Made by a program: the position numbers and the translations under genes
The notes under the pieces: generated by a model
What the model was told of the DNA's origin: nothing
The model's database searches: none
The model's input: the letters and a program-made list of their open reading frames with translations, nothing else
Part shown: one piece after another, positions 52,401-64,000 of the stretch
Layout: the number at the start of each line of letters is the position of its first letter
Position numbering within the stretch: the first letter of the stretch is position 1
Source of the DNA: Cardinalis cardinalis
Lineage: Eukaryota > Chordata > Aves > Passeriformes > Cardinalidae
DNA: 64,000 nt
Direction: 5' to 3'
Assembly: GCA_014549065.1 (NCBI GenBank)
Contig: JACDOX010000113.1
Location: forward strand, 690,413-754,412

Positions 52401-55400
52401 TCCAATTCTTATTTTTCAGAATACAACAGAATGTTTTTAGGGTTCAAAGTACTGAAGAAAAACTGTCTTTTGAAGCCAGCCTTCACAGCAGCCTAGGGAG
52501 ATAAATTAAATAACAGATGTGCTTTATTTTTTTCAAAACTGAGGGAGTTAAAGGGAACTGATATGCGATACTCCTCCTTTACAGAAAAGTAAACTAAAAA
52601 ACTCCCTATTAGTTCTACAAAAACTTCAGTAGGTTCTATAGGGACAGTAAGAAGGAGAACTCCAAATCACTCTNCTGATATAAATGTCCTCTGGGGTAAG
52701 CACTTTTCTGCAGAAGATGAATGTCCTAAACAGGCAAAAATAAGAAACAGGCTAAAATTCCTAAGAATTTTATGAACTTTGTGAAGACTGGCTACTCTTG
52801 TTGGGACAACTTTTTAGAATAAAAATGGTTTTTATGCAGCNTCTGTTAAATTGACTTTAGTGGTCTTTTAAAGGACTAGGAAACAGAGGATTCTTGTTGG
52901 AAGATACTCTATGGGTCAATTTCTTTGTGCATTTTGTATTAGAAAATTCATCAGTGTTTTGAACAGCACTTCAGCTGATTTGCAATACAAGAACCTGAAA
53001 TTAGCACACTGGGATCAATATTGAGCAATATTTTGTCTCTGAAAGAAATTCACTCTGACAGAGATGAGTAAGAGCAGTNCAAGGAAATGGAGACTCTGGC
53101 TAAAAAGCTGGATACAGAAATCTCCTACAAAGCAGTACAAATTAGTTGATGTCACCAGAGCAAGAAAACCATAGTGACAGAACAAAATGTTATCCAGGTT
53201 CCAGAATACTTTATTATCACCACCCTAGGTCACTAAGCTTCACAAGCTATATCCATCAAATTTGATAGCAGTATATATACTCACAGCTGAAGCTAGAAGG
53301 TACAGTGCTTTAATGTACTAACAATGTACATTAAGACACCTGGGTTCAAAGTCAGTTTATGACAGGAACAAAATGACTTTGTTGGTCTCAGCCTGCACTC
53401 TAGTGGACAATTGCACGTAAACCCAATCCTGCGAAGAATCCCAAGAATTACATTTGTTGGCCAAAACATATGGTGAAATTCATATTCTCTGTACGTTATT
53501 AAAAACAAAATATTTTTGCATTTTGTGCTATTCTGAAACACTGAATGATGAGATATTTCCACCAGCATGTCTTTAATACTGTGTTCAGTATTCTTGTTAC
53601 GAGGATTTGAAAGAATGCCACAGAAGGTGCAACACTACAATGGAAGGCAGCAAAGGCAATAAGATGCTTCCATGTTAGGGGGAGAATGGAGATATGAGGA
53701 CATACTGCCATAGCAGACATATATAAGGTTTATAAGTAGGTAAAATATTTATCTTTATTTACCTTTTTTATAATAAAGGACANTGTAAAATAAAAAAAAT
53801 TGACACAGTTAACAATTATAAAAAATATTTTCTTGATACATAATTAGCCTGCAAACTCAGGTCTGAAAGGCATCTTAGAGGCAAGACCTAAACAGAACTT
53901 AAAAAAAAATTATGCTATCACATGAATAATAAGAATAGCAAGGTAAGATAGTATTAAAGGGACTCAACATTAATATGAGGGACACAAACTCTCATGATTC
54001 AAATATAAAACAAATTGCCTTAAGCATGGGCAGAAACTATACCCACAGATGTTTTATTTCATCAGTGTATTCCATACAAGGTTTACACATATTTCAGTGG
54101 GCAGCCAGTAGTATGCTGGAGTCTCAGATTTGTGTAGTCTGTGGTATTTCCTATTTGAAGAAATTAGCTGCAAAATGTTGTCTGGAACTCTAACCCCACT
54201 TCAGGTTATTGCCCTTTATATTGTTTAACTTCTTATCAGTCAAGTGAACAATATTGATACCCAAGCATTTACAATTGCAGTCATATGTCAACTACAGAGG
54301 CAATGTAAAAAAAAATTACTNAGTTCTCCTGTCTTTTCAAAATTTTATTTAAATATAAAAAAAGTTTGTTATCACTNGCTTAAAATTGACCATTATGTAT
54401 TATATATATTATATTAACCTAAATAATATTATGTTAACACCGTTTTTTAGAGTCTTGTGATCTGTCNTAGTCCAAGCTGACCTTTCCCTTATTTTTCATC
54501 ATGTCATCTACCACATTCATTTTCTGGAGTGTTTGAACACTTTTACAAGCCTACATTTCAAGATCAAGATAAACTGAAAATTCATTTGTTTTATACAAAT
54601 AAAGTTNACCTTATGGTGTGGCTACTGTTCAGCATGTCTGGAAGGCTATATTTAGAGATTTTTCATAATTAGAAAGGATTCTTTGTCAGTCTTTTAATGA
54701 CAGAGCAGTCTCTCTGACAGTATNCTGATTCCAAATTTAGAAAGTCATCAATTTCTGTAAAAAATAATATTGCCCTCAATTTCATGAAGAAATGTACCTC
54801 CAGATAAACTTTAAAGTGCAATTTATCAAACATGAATTTCCTATGTCCCCTCAGTTACTATTATACTACAGTTACTATTTGTTTATCAAAACTCTTACTT
54901 CCTGTTACTTTCATAATTACTACTTCTGATTATTTTATTCCCATTCTTCTGATAGTTCATGGTTTTCCAAAATGNTGAGCCAATAAATGTTAGTGTGAAA
55001 ATATGAGTAATCATTTNCAAAGCCCCCACATTTTTTCTAGATTTTGTAGACAAAAAATGAATTTTAACTACTTTTTAAAAGTGAGCTAAGTGAATCTGAA
55101 AGCTTCGAAAATCACAAAGCAAACAAAAAATTTTAATCTCTTGTGGAAAGGAGCTGAACTCATAAATTCTGCTTATGCAAAGACAACAATATGCTTCCAT
55201 GAGTAAAATCTTGCTCCAAAACNATGTTTTAATGGAATAGCTTGACAAGAATAATTTCTTTGAAGATAAAAAAAATAATTAGAAATGTTAAATAGGACCG
55301 AAATTTGTCAAGCATAACACNGAGGAATGAAACAGCTAATGCTCATATAACTTCAAAAGAATTTGAATTATGCACTTAAATTCAGACTTGTGGCATGAAC

Positions 55401-57479
55401 GAAGATAATTACCACGAAAACAGAAGCTTCTGCAGTCAATAAGAGTCATTGGATTGAGTTTGTCAATTTTTCTGAGCTGACAAATGAAAGGTGATATCTG
55501 CTGAAATGAGCTGTGGATTATATGAGAAGTACTATGGTCTGTAAGAGCTAATGCTTTTATTCTCAAAGCNTGAAGCTGAAAAAGCATTAATAAAACCATT
55601 TATATCTAGCTAGTTTTAGTGCATCAGGTACCCAGGAAAGAAAGGTTTCTTGATAGAGGTAGTCTTTGTTTATACTTGGCATGAAACACAGCTTTCTAAA
55701 AATGTTTTTCTGCTCTATTCTTCTGATAATTCAAGAGCAGTAGGACCAAGAAAACCTTGTCAGAAGTACCAGCTGCTTGCCCAGAATTTCTGTTGTACTC
55801 ATGACCACCCGCTGGCAAATACTAATGCACAGAACAAAAATAAGTAAGATAGCTATAGCTCAAAATGGATAGTGCAGGAAGTGGGATATAGCAAGTGCAT
55901 AGACAGGAGAAATCCCACCCATATACTAGTGGTGCCTCACTGCTAGAGAATAAATAAAAAGCCCCCAGTATTTATGCTATACAAGAGCTTAATCTTTATT
56001 TGTGATCTTACAAAAGAGCTTAAAATCCTTTCCTTTCTGCAGAGCAGAGATCTGTGCATACTAAAGGAGGAACATACTGTAACCATGACTATATATTCCN
56101 GGGATATAAACCACTGAATGACATCTCAGGATCAGTCAAAGCTGATCAAAGCCTCAGGAATTTTATCTCCCCAAATTNTGTGGGAGCCCACTGTGACAAG
56201 CTTATCTCTTTGATCCCAAATTTAGAATATGTCAAAATAGGTTAATCCTATATGTTTATTTTCACACTTGACAATATTTTTTAAATTAAAATGCTAGGCA
56301 GGACACAAGCTTTCAATTTTCTCACTCGTTTCTCACTTTCACTTGGAAAGTGCCATGGCACCAAGTTCTAACTTTTGAATTTCACTTTTTGGCTGAAGTA
56401 TTTTCATCTTTTCCTAAGGTCTTCAAAAGGTTTCTGAATTGGTTTGCAGAGAAATACGACTGTTAAAAAACATTAGAACAAAAGTCTTAAAAGGTGCCAT
56501 GGAGAGGAAGTAAGAAGAACCCTTACCTGTCACTATTTTTACACCTCATTATTTTGAAAAGAAGTTGTTGATTTTTTTAATGCTGTAATTGAATTTTCTT
56601 AGCCATGGCACAGATATGGTACAGATTTCCCAGACTAGGCAGTCAGTTCCCTGTACCCAAAGGTATGGTGCACCCAGACAAGCAGGTCATCACCCTGAGC
56701 AATGGATCTTCTAATGGACATGACTAGCAGCTGAGTTACCCAAGGCTGCTAGTGCCTTATATGAGGCTGATGANAGGGGAACCCTACCCCTGCCTTTTGC
56801 TCAGTCTCATAATTAATCCCTGCAATCTCACCATCACTTCTGCACAGAGGCCCTGATACTGGGCCATCCCTTTNGTTCCGCTGGCCCTGGGTGTGCCAGA
56901 CCCGTGACACATCTGAGTCACTGAACACCTACCATGAAGGGCTGTCCCTGGTGCTTTAGCAGGGAAGCTCAAGGCATATCTACAGCCTGACAGTGCACAG
57001 CATCACTTTCATTACAACTGTCATGATGTGACAGCAGTAAGAGTGCCACAGAAATACAAATGGGGCCAACTGTCCACTAAAACCGATAGGGCTACGAGGG
57101 AGGGAAGCACAGGATGGCTGCGTGAATTAAATATCCATAGGACTAGGGGGAAAAAGCAAGGGCAAGNAAGCACACAGAAAGTCCTAGACCAGCAGATAAT
57201 CCCCACATTTTTATTTCTTCGTTCTTTACAGACCTAGCTCTGAGGAAAGGAACCCTGTTAGGAATCTCCTTGAAATACCTCTAGACTAGATCATGGTCAA
57301 GGAACAGCTAGGGGCTTACACCCAGGCACTTCTTCCCTACAACTCTGCTGTAATTCAAAAAAGAGTAACAAAGTGAGAATTGAGGAAGTTTGCCAAATGA
57401 AGAGAAGGGCAGCTCAGAGTCTCAACTTTGTACAGGCACCATGGAACCTATTTAAAGGTACTGTAGTTGAAGTACATAC
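46429..57479. other. Intergenic sequence, no gene recognised
   Basis: About 11 kb of AT-rich sequence. A CpG-richer block at about 46480-46900 is unassigned. The longest open frame (50112-50531 plus, 139 codons) is hydrophobic at its start but has no recognisable domain. A very AT-rich patch lies at 54390-54440. No clear repeats beyond short homopolymers were seen. Confidence 0.65.
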
Positions 57480-58758
57480 TTTCTCTTAAGAAAGACNTCA
57501 GAAAGGGCAAAGGAAGCTGGTGTAACTAACCAGCAGGGTAAGTAANGCTGTTAGAAGCAAAAATCTGTCTTTGAAAATGCCGAAGTCATGTTCAAATNAC
57601 ACAAGAAGAAAGAGTTACAAACTCTGCAAGGTTAAATGTGAAAACATAATAAGGCAGACCAAAAAGCATCTGAAGAATACCTGACAAAGGAATCAAAACT
57701 AATAATCCTTTCCACCACAAAACATATCAGGAGCAGGAGGTTTGCCAGAATCTGTAAGGCTAGTTTGTTTTCACAGCATAAAAGAGTACTCAGAGAAGTC
57801 AAGGTCATTGCAGAGAAGCTAAATGAACCCTTTGCATTGGTGGTGGCTGTGGAAGGAACGGGGAAGATTCCAAAATCAGAACCCTTCTTGGCAGGGAACT
57901 CATCTGAAGAGCAGTCTGAAATTGAAGAGATTATATAATAAACAGATAAAGTGAAAATCACCAGGAATATATAGTATACTCTCCAAATTTCTAAAGGAAG
58001 TCAAGGACAAAAGAGCTGAATTACTCACTGCAGGGTTTAACCTATTGCTTAAAATTGCTTTGCTTCTGGAGGGCAGAAGATGCGAAATCGATCTTTTGAA
58101 AAGGTTCCAGGGAAAATCTGGAAATAGTAGGAATCTAAGTCTGATGAGTACAGGACAAATTGCTAGAAACTTTATAAGAAACAGAATCAGGAGACAACTG
58201 GATAGATCTGATTTATTTGGGAAGAGTTAGCATTCTGTTGAGGAACACACTGCTTTACTATACNGATAGTTCTTCAAAGGAGCCAGAAAGGATGTGGATT
58301 ATACAGGAATGATGATATTGATACAGNATACTTTGATTTTCGAAATACATGAGTTCAGGTTAGAATTAAAATGTCTACAAGTGTGGTAAGACTGAAGGTA
58401 GAAAAAAAAGACCACCAAGACAGGCCGTGAGGATGCTAGTTTATAGGGAGCACATTATGTGAGGGCATCCTAAGCAAGTTCAGCATGGTCTGGCATAGAC
58501 TTGGGGCAAGACTAAGGAACAATTACTCCTAAGAGTGTGAATCTTGTTCTCAAATAAAGGAAAAGGCACAGAAAAGCAAAGGCAATGAGAAACTATTCCC
58601 TGTGTTGTTATTTTCTGTGCTTTCAAATGTAGCTCAGCAAATAGGATTTTTTCAATACAAGTAAAAGGCCGGACACTCATACGACCGGATAGTGGTGGGT
58701 TTCAGGAGCTGTCTGGGCTTGTCTTAACATAGGCTGATGTTAATTTGGGGTTTTCTTT

Positions 58759-58778
58759 TGTGTGTGTGTGTGTGTGTG
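58759..58778. repeat. (TG)10 microsatellite
   Basis: Ten uninterrupted TG units follow a T-rich tract and end in TATGAC. It lies in the unrecognisable middle of the CR1 relic. Confidence 0.95.
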
Positions 58779-59671
58779 TATGACAAACACCTCGTGGTCA
58801 AGAGGGTATTGCCTNCCTGGGTTGACCAGTCTGTGTATATCGCAGAAGCATAACTATCCCATTGTAACTGTGGCTTTTTACGTTGAAAGGANCTGTGGGG
58901 AAAATTTCAGACTAGAGAATCATCCGATCATCCAGTGAGAACAGACTGCTGTTAGGAAAACCCAAGCAGATCCCAAATCAGAGGGGAAAGAGACTCCTGC
59001 TCTGAACACCAAAGTCTTTCCATCAAAGGACCCAGGAGGCCAATGACACACCCATTTCTGAAGCAATCTTTTTAAGGAAGATGGAAGCTGTTAACCTTAG
59101 GACCCATTGGGACATGCAGAAGGTGAGTACAGCCTCACAGAAAGTAGGATAAACAAAGTTTATAGGAACAATTTCAGCTGTATTGCTATTGTATTTTTTC
59201 TGCATTAATGGGATAAATTGAATCATTAGATTATTAAAACATTAGCAGGATCAACACTACATTTGTACCTCCTCTTTTAAGGCATGATCCTTTTAGTCCA
59301 TAGGATTTCAAAGTAACATGAGTACAGCCTCAGGTTAGGGCAAGTCCTAAGTTTTAGGTTTAAAGTTTGAAAAACTAGAAAGCTTACAGAGGGTGATGAG
59401 GCTGAGGGTAGAAAAGGGACTCCAAGGAAGTGCAGGATATGTGTCCAGGAGATTCCTAGGTAGAACATTATTCAAGGGACCTTAAGCATGCTAGGAGGCT
59501 TCGGCCTGAGCTCAGTGTTAGCCTTTGACAAAGTTCAGAAAAGGTGCTTGAAAAAAGTGCATTTCTTGATTCAACATGGAAGAAAATGTCTGGGGGNAAA
59601 AAAGACCTATCACAAGTTATGAAATGCAGGTATTATCTCAGAAGCAATGTCTGCTGTATTGCTCTTTATAG

Positions 59672-59780
59672 ATTCAGAGAATTGTAGAATCATTTAGGTA
59701 AGAAAATACCTTTAAGATCATCAAGCCCAGCCATAGATCACTTCCAGGTCCACTCTTTGAGCCTGAGCTCTGGCTAGGTT
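59672..59780 (-). mobile_element. CR1 3'-tail fragment within the older CR1 relic
   Basis: On the plus strand, 'tcagagaattgtagaatcat', 'acctttaagatcatcaagcc' and 'cagccatagatcacttccag' follow the reverse complement of the avian CR1 3' end. It therefore points opposite to the surrounding CR1 relic and probably inserted into it later. Confidence 0.65.
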
Positions 59781-60180
59781 ATGATTAAGGCTTGTTTCAA
59801 TACAATCATGACAGGGATGTGGGGACCAAGTAAGAACTAGAACCTCCTGGGAGTAGAGGGCAGCCTAAAGGACCCTGCATCTATCTAAAAAGTAGCAGCT
59901 TAAAAAGAGAGGCTTCCTGCATGGATAAGTAGTTGGTTAAAAGATAAAAGTGAGAGCATCAAAGTATATGGTCAGTATTCATAATAAAAGAGGTCAAAAG
60001 TGGAGTTTCACAGTGGTCTGTCTGAGATATGTTTTCCACTATATTTATAAATGATTTTGAAATGAGAGCCAATAATGAGATGCCAGTGTGTGCTGGTGAT
60101 ACCATAAAATTGATACTTAGTGGGACAAAGGTTTGTTGTGAAGAACTGCTGCAGTCCCAGAGACCAGTGANGCCCCTAAA

Positions 60181-61379
60181 CATACAATACAAACTGTGTC
60201 TCCTCTTTGAAGGGAGGGAAAGGGAATATGCCAGGAGGGACGTCTGCTGGTCCAAGATTATGTAGAGGGAGATGCCAGCTCTGTCACTTCACTATATGGC
60301 CCCCAGTTACAACTCCATCTGATAATGGTTCAAGGGGCTTTGGGCTTGTAGAGTCCAAGAGATCAATTGTCATGATGGAAGTGCCCAGGGGCCAGAAACC
60401 CTCCAGAAGCAATGTTAGGATGTATCAGTCAGTGTGGTAAAAGCATTAAGTCACATGAATGGCCAGAGAACCAGCTCTCTAAGGCTCTACCAACTTGTGC
60501 AGCTGGTTGTAGTGGTCACATTTATGAAATCATACTTTGCATATAGAACATAACTATCTCTGCATGGAGAGTCACAAACTCAGGCTTTGTTTTTCAGATT
60601 TCAGGAGGACAACAATGAAGATNCTTACATTTTCCTCTTTATTTTTGCCATTATTTAAAATCTGTATCCACTAATAAATCACAACAGAAATACAAACTAT
60701 GCAAGGAAAAAATTTTGTTTCAAACAAAGTTCTACTGTACCTTTAACATGTCCACAAAATTTTCAGTGAAGTAAAATGCAGGATATGGCAAAAGTCTCAA
60801 ATCAGGCTTCTTTTCACCATGAATCACTGTGGAATTCATTGGGGTTTCANTGGCAAGACTTTTAAAAGGAATTCCAGTTTTAAATATATAACAGCCTAAT
60901 AGGTTGGAACAGTAATTCTTCCATCAAATTTAATGGGTACTTTTTATTTTTCATGTGTTTGTGACATTTTTGCAGACTCATATTTCTTTTGCTGTTTTCA
61001 CATTGTAACAGTCNCACCCCAGGGTACTCTTTGAAACTGTAACTGATGTAAAAACTTGACTGGCAGATTTTTGTGNGCAAAATATATGTTTCAGGACATT
61101 TTAAAGTATTTCTTGATGGAATCTACTTTGTTCTCTATTAGNTTGTCGTTTATTTCTGTTATGTGAAAACATATTTTTGCATTGGGTACAATACCAAACA
61201 CATTGCTTTATGTACTGTCTGTAAAATGTTANACATTGCTTATGGCAGTATGACAGGCATCTAAAAATACAGGAGGAACATTTCTATTTTGGTAAACTGC
61301 CCAGATCTTCCACACAAATAGAATATTTAATAGTTTGGTGTGAAGATTACCAAAATGGAGATCATGCAAAACAAACTAG
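60181..61379. other. Intergenic sequence between two CR1 relics
   Basis: No gene recognised. The first part (to about 60270) may be the diverged continuation of the upstream CR1 relic; the rest is AT-rich with several isolated Ns. Confidence 0.55.
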
Positions 61380-62866
61380 CTTTATTTCTTTGGGAAAAAT
61401 GACAACAAAAGTAAAGAAGCATATATTATTCACTTGGATTCCAAGGAAGCTTTTAATCCAGTACCAAATACATTATTAATGAACAGGCTAAGAAGGTAAG
61501 GAAGTAATTCTCAACTGGACAACAAACTGGCTTGCTTTCCAAGTCAAGGAATGGCCATAAATGTGAAAGGAAGATGACAAATGCAGAGAGCTTAGCATTA
61601 GATTCACGTCTTCATCACACTAACGAACAAAATAACTGACAGAGCTTCAAGGTGTGCAATTTCATGTGTGAGNAATACAGGTAACAGCTGACCATGAACA
61701 GAAACAAGGACAACATAGCTCGAATTCAGTGGGGGAAAAAAGGTGGATATGTATATGCTATAAAAGTGAAAATTTATAATGTATAAAAGTAAGTATGTTA
61801 AAAGTAAGTATGCTAAAACTAAGAATATTTAAAAAATAATGGGGATTATGCCCTAAATTATGGGTTGTACTGAGCATGTCAAAGACCTTGTGGTGTTCAA
61901 TAAAAAGCTTACAACATCAGGTAATTAGATAAATTATTTCATTAAATTCTGTTCAAACTATTTGATAAAAATGTAAAATACCATTTATCATTCAATATCT
62001 GGCAGCAGCTGGAAAGGACAAAAACTATATACAGAAGATGGAGAATGCTAAATCCAGACTCACAGTACAAAGGAGCGTGACAAGAACTGAAAACTACAAT
62101 ATTGGTTTGAATCTGTTTCAGGAAGACAAAGATTAACACTTCTTTCCATCAGTTTACTTGTTTGTCTATGCAGTGTACTNGTAATTGTGCCAGCAAGAAC
62201 ATCAGTGACTGATGGAATTGCAAGATGAATTTTACTCTGAGAATTTNCTGATTACTGCCAAAAAATCAGAAAGAATAACAGAGGTAGAGGATNGCCCTTG
62301 TTGGAAGACTACTGTGATATTTCTGGGAACAAGGAGAGATTTAGTGCACTGTATTTCAAAAGTGTATGTATTAAGCACTAAGTGATGTTCCTTGTTGCTA
62401 TACTGTGTACCTAGTCTAGTATATGCTAAACTCATCACTAGTGTATATATCATTGCACTTTGAGTCCTGCAGTGTGAATTCTCCCCTCACCCTCAAAGTT
62501 TGTACTCAAGAACAGTGAGTGGAAGCAGAGTTATTGCTATCAAATTCTTGATTTCCACAATTCACATGGGAGACATGTTGTCTCCCACTTGNCTTTTCAG
62601 TTTCCACATGCAGAAGAAGAATGAGCTAGACAAGATGGTCGTGAACTAAAACACATGAAGTTCCACCTCACCATGGGGAAGAACTTCATTACATTGAGGG
62701 TAGCAGAGCACTGCCCAGGGAGGTTGTGGAGTCTCCTTCTCTGGAGAGGTTCAAGCCACCTGGATTAGTTCCTGTATAACCTGCTCCAGGTGACCCTGCC
62801 TTGGCAGTGGGCTCAGACCAGATGGTCTCCAGAGATCCCTTCCAGCCCAAATGATTCTGTGAAGAT
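61380..62866 (+). mobile_element. Second CR1 relic with recognisable 3' end
   Basis: At about 61430-61470 the translation HLDSKEAFNPVPN matches the LDFSKAFDTVPH motif of CR1 reverse transcriptase. At about 61875-61915 'aaagaccttgtggtgttcaa' with 'aaaaagctt' matches the KDLGVLVDKKL segment. From about 62640 the CR1 3' end is clear: 'gggaagaacttcattacatt', 'gcccagggaggttgtggagt', 'ccttctctggagaggttcaa', 'agagatcccttccagcccaa' and the 'atgattctgtga' terminus. The three landmarks are in the right order and about 1.4 kb in total, as expected for one 5'-truncated copy. Frameshifts and Ns show it is inactive. Confidence 0.8.
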
Positions 62867-63730
62867 AAGGCAACAGCGAGTGTAAAATACACTTCACATG
62901 TAACCATACTCATTAGAATCAAGATAGCTTATTCTTTTGACAACAGCTCCTAAATAAACATTTGACTGAAGCTGAAGCAAAGAAATAAGTGAGGCTACTT
63001 GAGGAGTTCACAGAGGCACTAAGTCTACTCTGAACACAAAAAGTAAGTGGCCAACTCAGTCCATAATTATGGATGGTTTGTGGATCCTTACATCTTTCCA
63101 TTTGGGAATAATGTTTGCTCTCAGGTAGATCTGTTTGTTGAACTGCACTAAATAATGATCTTGCTTTGTTATTCTAACTTCTGTTAACTAGATTACAGCA
63201 AAGCAGAGTGAAACCTGCACCTTTCCAGATGTTCTAGCCTGTTTCTCATCTTCTGAAACTCAGAGTCAATTCTGGTCACATAAAACTCGTTCTGCACTGT
63301 TCACACTGCTTTTTCATGGATTTGTAATCTGAAGATCTTAGATCCCCATATTCTGCAGCCTCAGGCCAAGCTAATTGAAATCTAGAGGATGAAGAATGTG
63401 AGGTTATAACTTTAAAGAGATGCTTNATTGCCAGCCTCTATTAAAATAACATCTACCTGTCAGACAAAATTCTGGAGAGAGAGACATAGGAGAAAGAAAC
63501 AAAAATAGAATCAATTCTTGCAGAAAAAAAAGGACAATTACACCTGATCACTACCTTCTGCTTCATCTACAAGACCAGCTATACCATAAAACAGACCCTT
63601 CCTCAATGACACAAACCAAAATGATGCATATATATTTCCCAAGTATTTTTAGGGCAGAGGTTAAACGATATCATACCTCATTATTGAAAGAATTCAAATA
63701 CCAAGATACTAAATGTAGCATAAGAAAATG
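62867..63730. other. Intergenic sequence, no gene recognised
   Basis: AT-rich sequence without recognisable coding or repeat content; one N at 63426. Confidence 0.65.
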
Positions 63731-63840
63731 AATAGAACAGAATAGAATAGAATAGAATAGACTAGAATAGAATAGAATAGAATAGAATAGAATAGAATAG
63801 AATAGAATAGAATAGAATAGAATAGAATAGAATAGAATAG
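63731..63840. repeat. (AATAG)22 pentanucleotide microsatellite
   Basis: Twenty-two consecutive 5-bp units span exactly 110 bp. Only two units differ, each by one base: AACAG (second) and ACTAG (seventh). The last 15 units are identical, which implies recent growth from the right-hand end. A repetitive minus-strand open frame here is an artefact of the 5-bp period. Confidence 0.98.
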
Positions 63841-64000
63841 GTATTTTTTTCACAGTGAGTTCTAACCTTCACTACATAGAGCAATGTCTTGCTACTGATG
63901 TCAGATACCTACGGAGAAAATGGATTGAAAGCAGTGATTGTGAGGGATCCTTCCTGACAGGATTTTTTGCTGGAGATCAAAGTACTGAGAAGAAAATAAA
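63841..64000. other. Intergenic sequence at window end
   Basis: Short non-repetitive sequence; nothing recognised. Confidence 0.6.

Larger units (their letters stand above)
57480..60180 (+). mobile_element. Ancient CR1-type LINE relic, ORF2 reverse-transcriptase region
   Basis: Pieces match, in order, the region before and within the reverse transcriptase of amniote CR1 elements. Around 57645-57960 are 'aaggcagaccaaaaagcatc', 'tatcaggagcaggaggtttg', 'attgcagagaagctaaatga' and 'aaaatcaccagga'. Around 58045-58235 the translation reads SGNSRNLSLMSTGQIARNFI and continues to DLFGK (compare PGNYRPVSLTSVPGK in intact copies). At about 59905-60120 the translation MFSTIFINDFEMRANNEMPV with AGDTIKL corresponds to the IFINDL...ADDTKL motif; the catalytic aspartate pair is degraded to AGD. 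The middle, about 58420-59670, is poorly recognisable, and a TG repeat and a minus-strand CR1 tail interrupt it. Many stops and indels show an old, inactive copy. Confidence 0.8.

Noticed and set aside
63671..63853. Minus-strand open frame of repeating Ile-Leu-Phe-Tyr-Ser
   Set aside because: It is a direct translation of the 5-bp microsatellite, not a gene.

Overview
This window is nuclear DNA from a vertebrate, almost certainly a bird. The reasons are intron-split genes, AT-rich non-coding sequence with one sharp CpG island, repeats that are nearly all CR1 LINE fragments, and LTRs of avian endogenous-retrovirus type. There are no operons, CRISPR arrays or bacterial signals. Isolated single Ns are scattered through otherwise clean sequence, and one 35-base N gap follows a poly(A) run at 1613-1647.

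The only protein-coding gene I can support is DCTD (deoxycytidylate deaminase) on the minus strand. Its five coding exons lie between 45326 (ATG) and 27811 (stop), all with consensus GT/AG junctions, and join into a 192-residue protein with the zinc-site residues intact. It starts inside a CpG island (about 44885-45495), which also holds a three-copy 31-bp minisatellite. The 3' UTR runs down from 27810; candidate poly(A) signals lie at 27559, 27388 and 26238.

Layout: 1-15314 is intergenic with no recognisable gene. A solo ERVL-like LTR occupies 15315-16394. A CR1 3' end lies at 20262-20916. More intergenic sequence leads to the DCTD 3' UTR. DCTD fills 26.2-45.4 kb and includes an intron of about 8.7 kb. 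A second LTR-like element lies about 0.7 kb upstream of the DCTD start codon. The rest, to 64000, is intergenic. It contains two old plus-strand CR1 ORF2 relics (about 57480-60180 and 61380-62866), a minus-strand CR1 tail between parts of the first, and a 22-unit pentanucleotide microsatellite at 63731-63840.

The most interesting unexplained items are a possible plus-strand exon (40670-40884) inside a DCTD intron with good splice sites and an open frame, a choice between two possible DCTD start exons, and an unassigned CpG-richer block at about 46480-46900. From memory of the human 4q35 map, DCTD sits between TENM3 and WWC2. Neither is visible here, so the flanks are probably the gene-poor spacers between them. 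I see no convincing novel multi-gene system.
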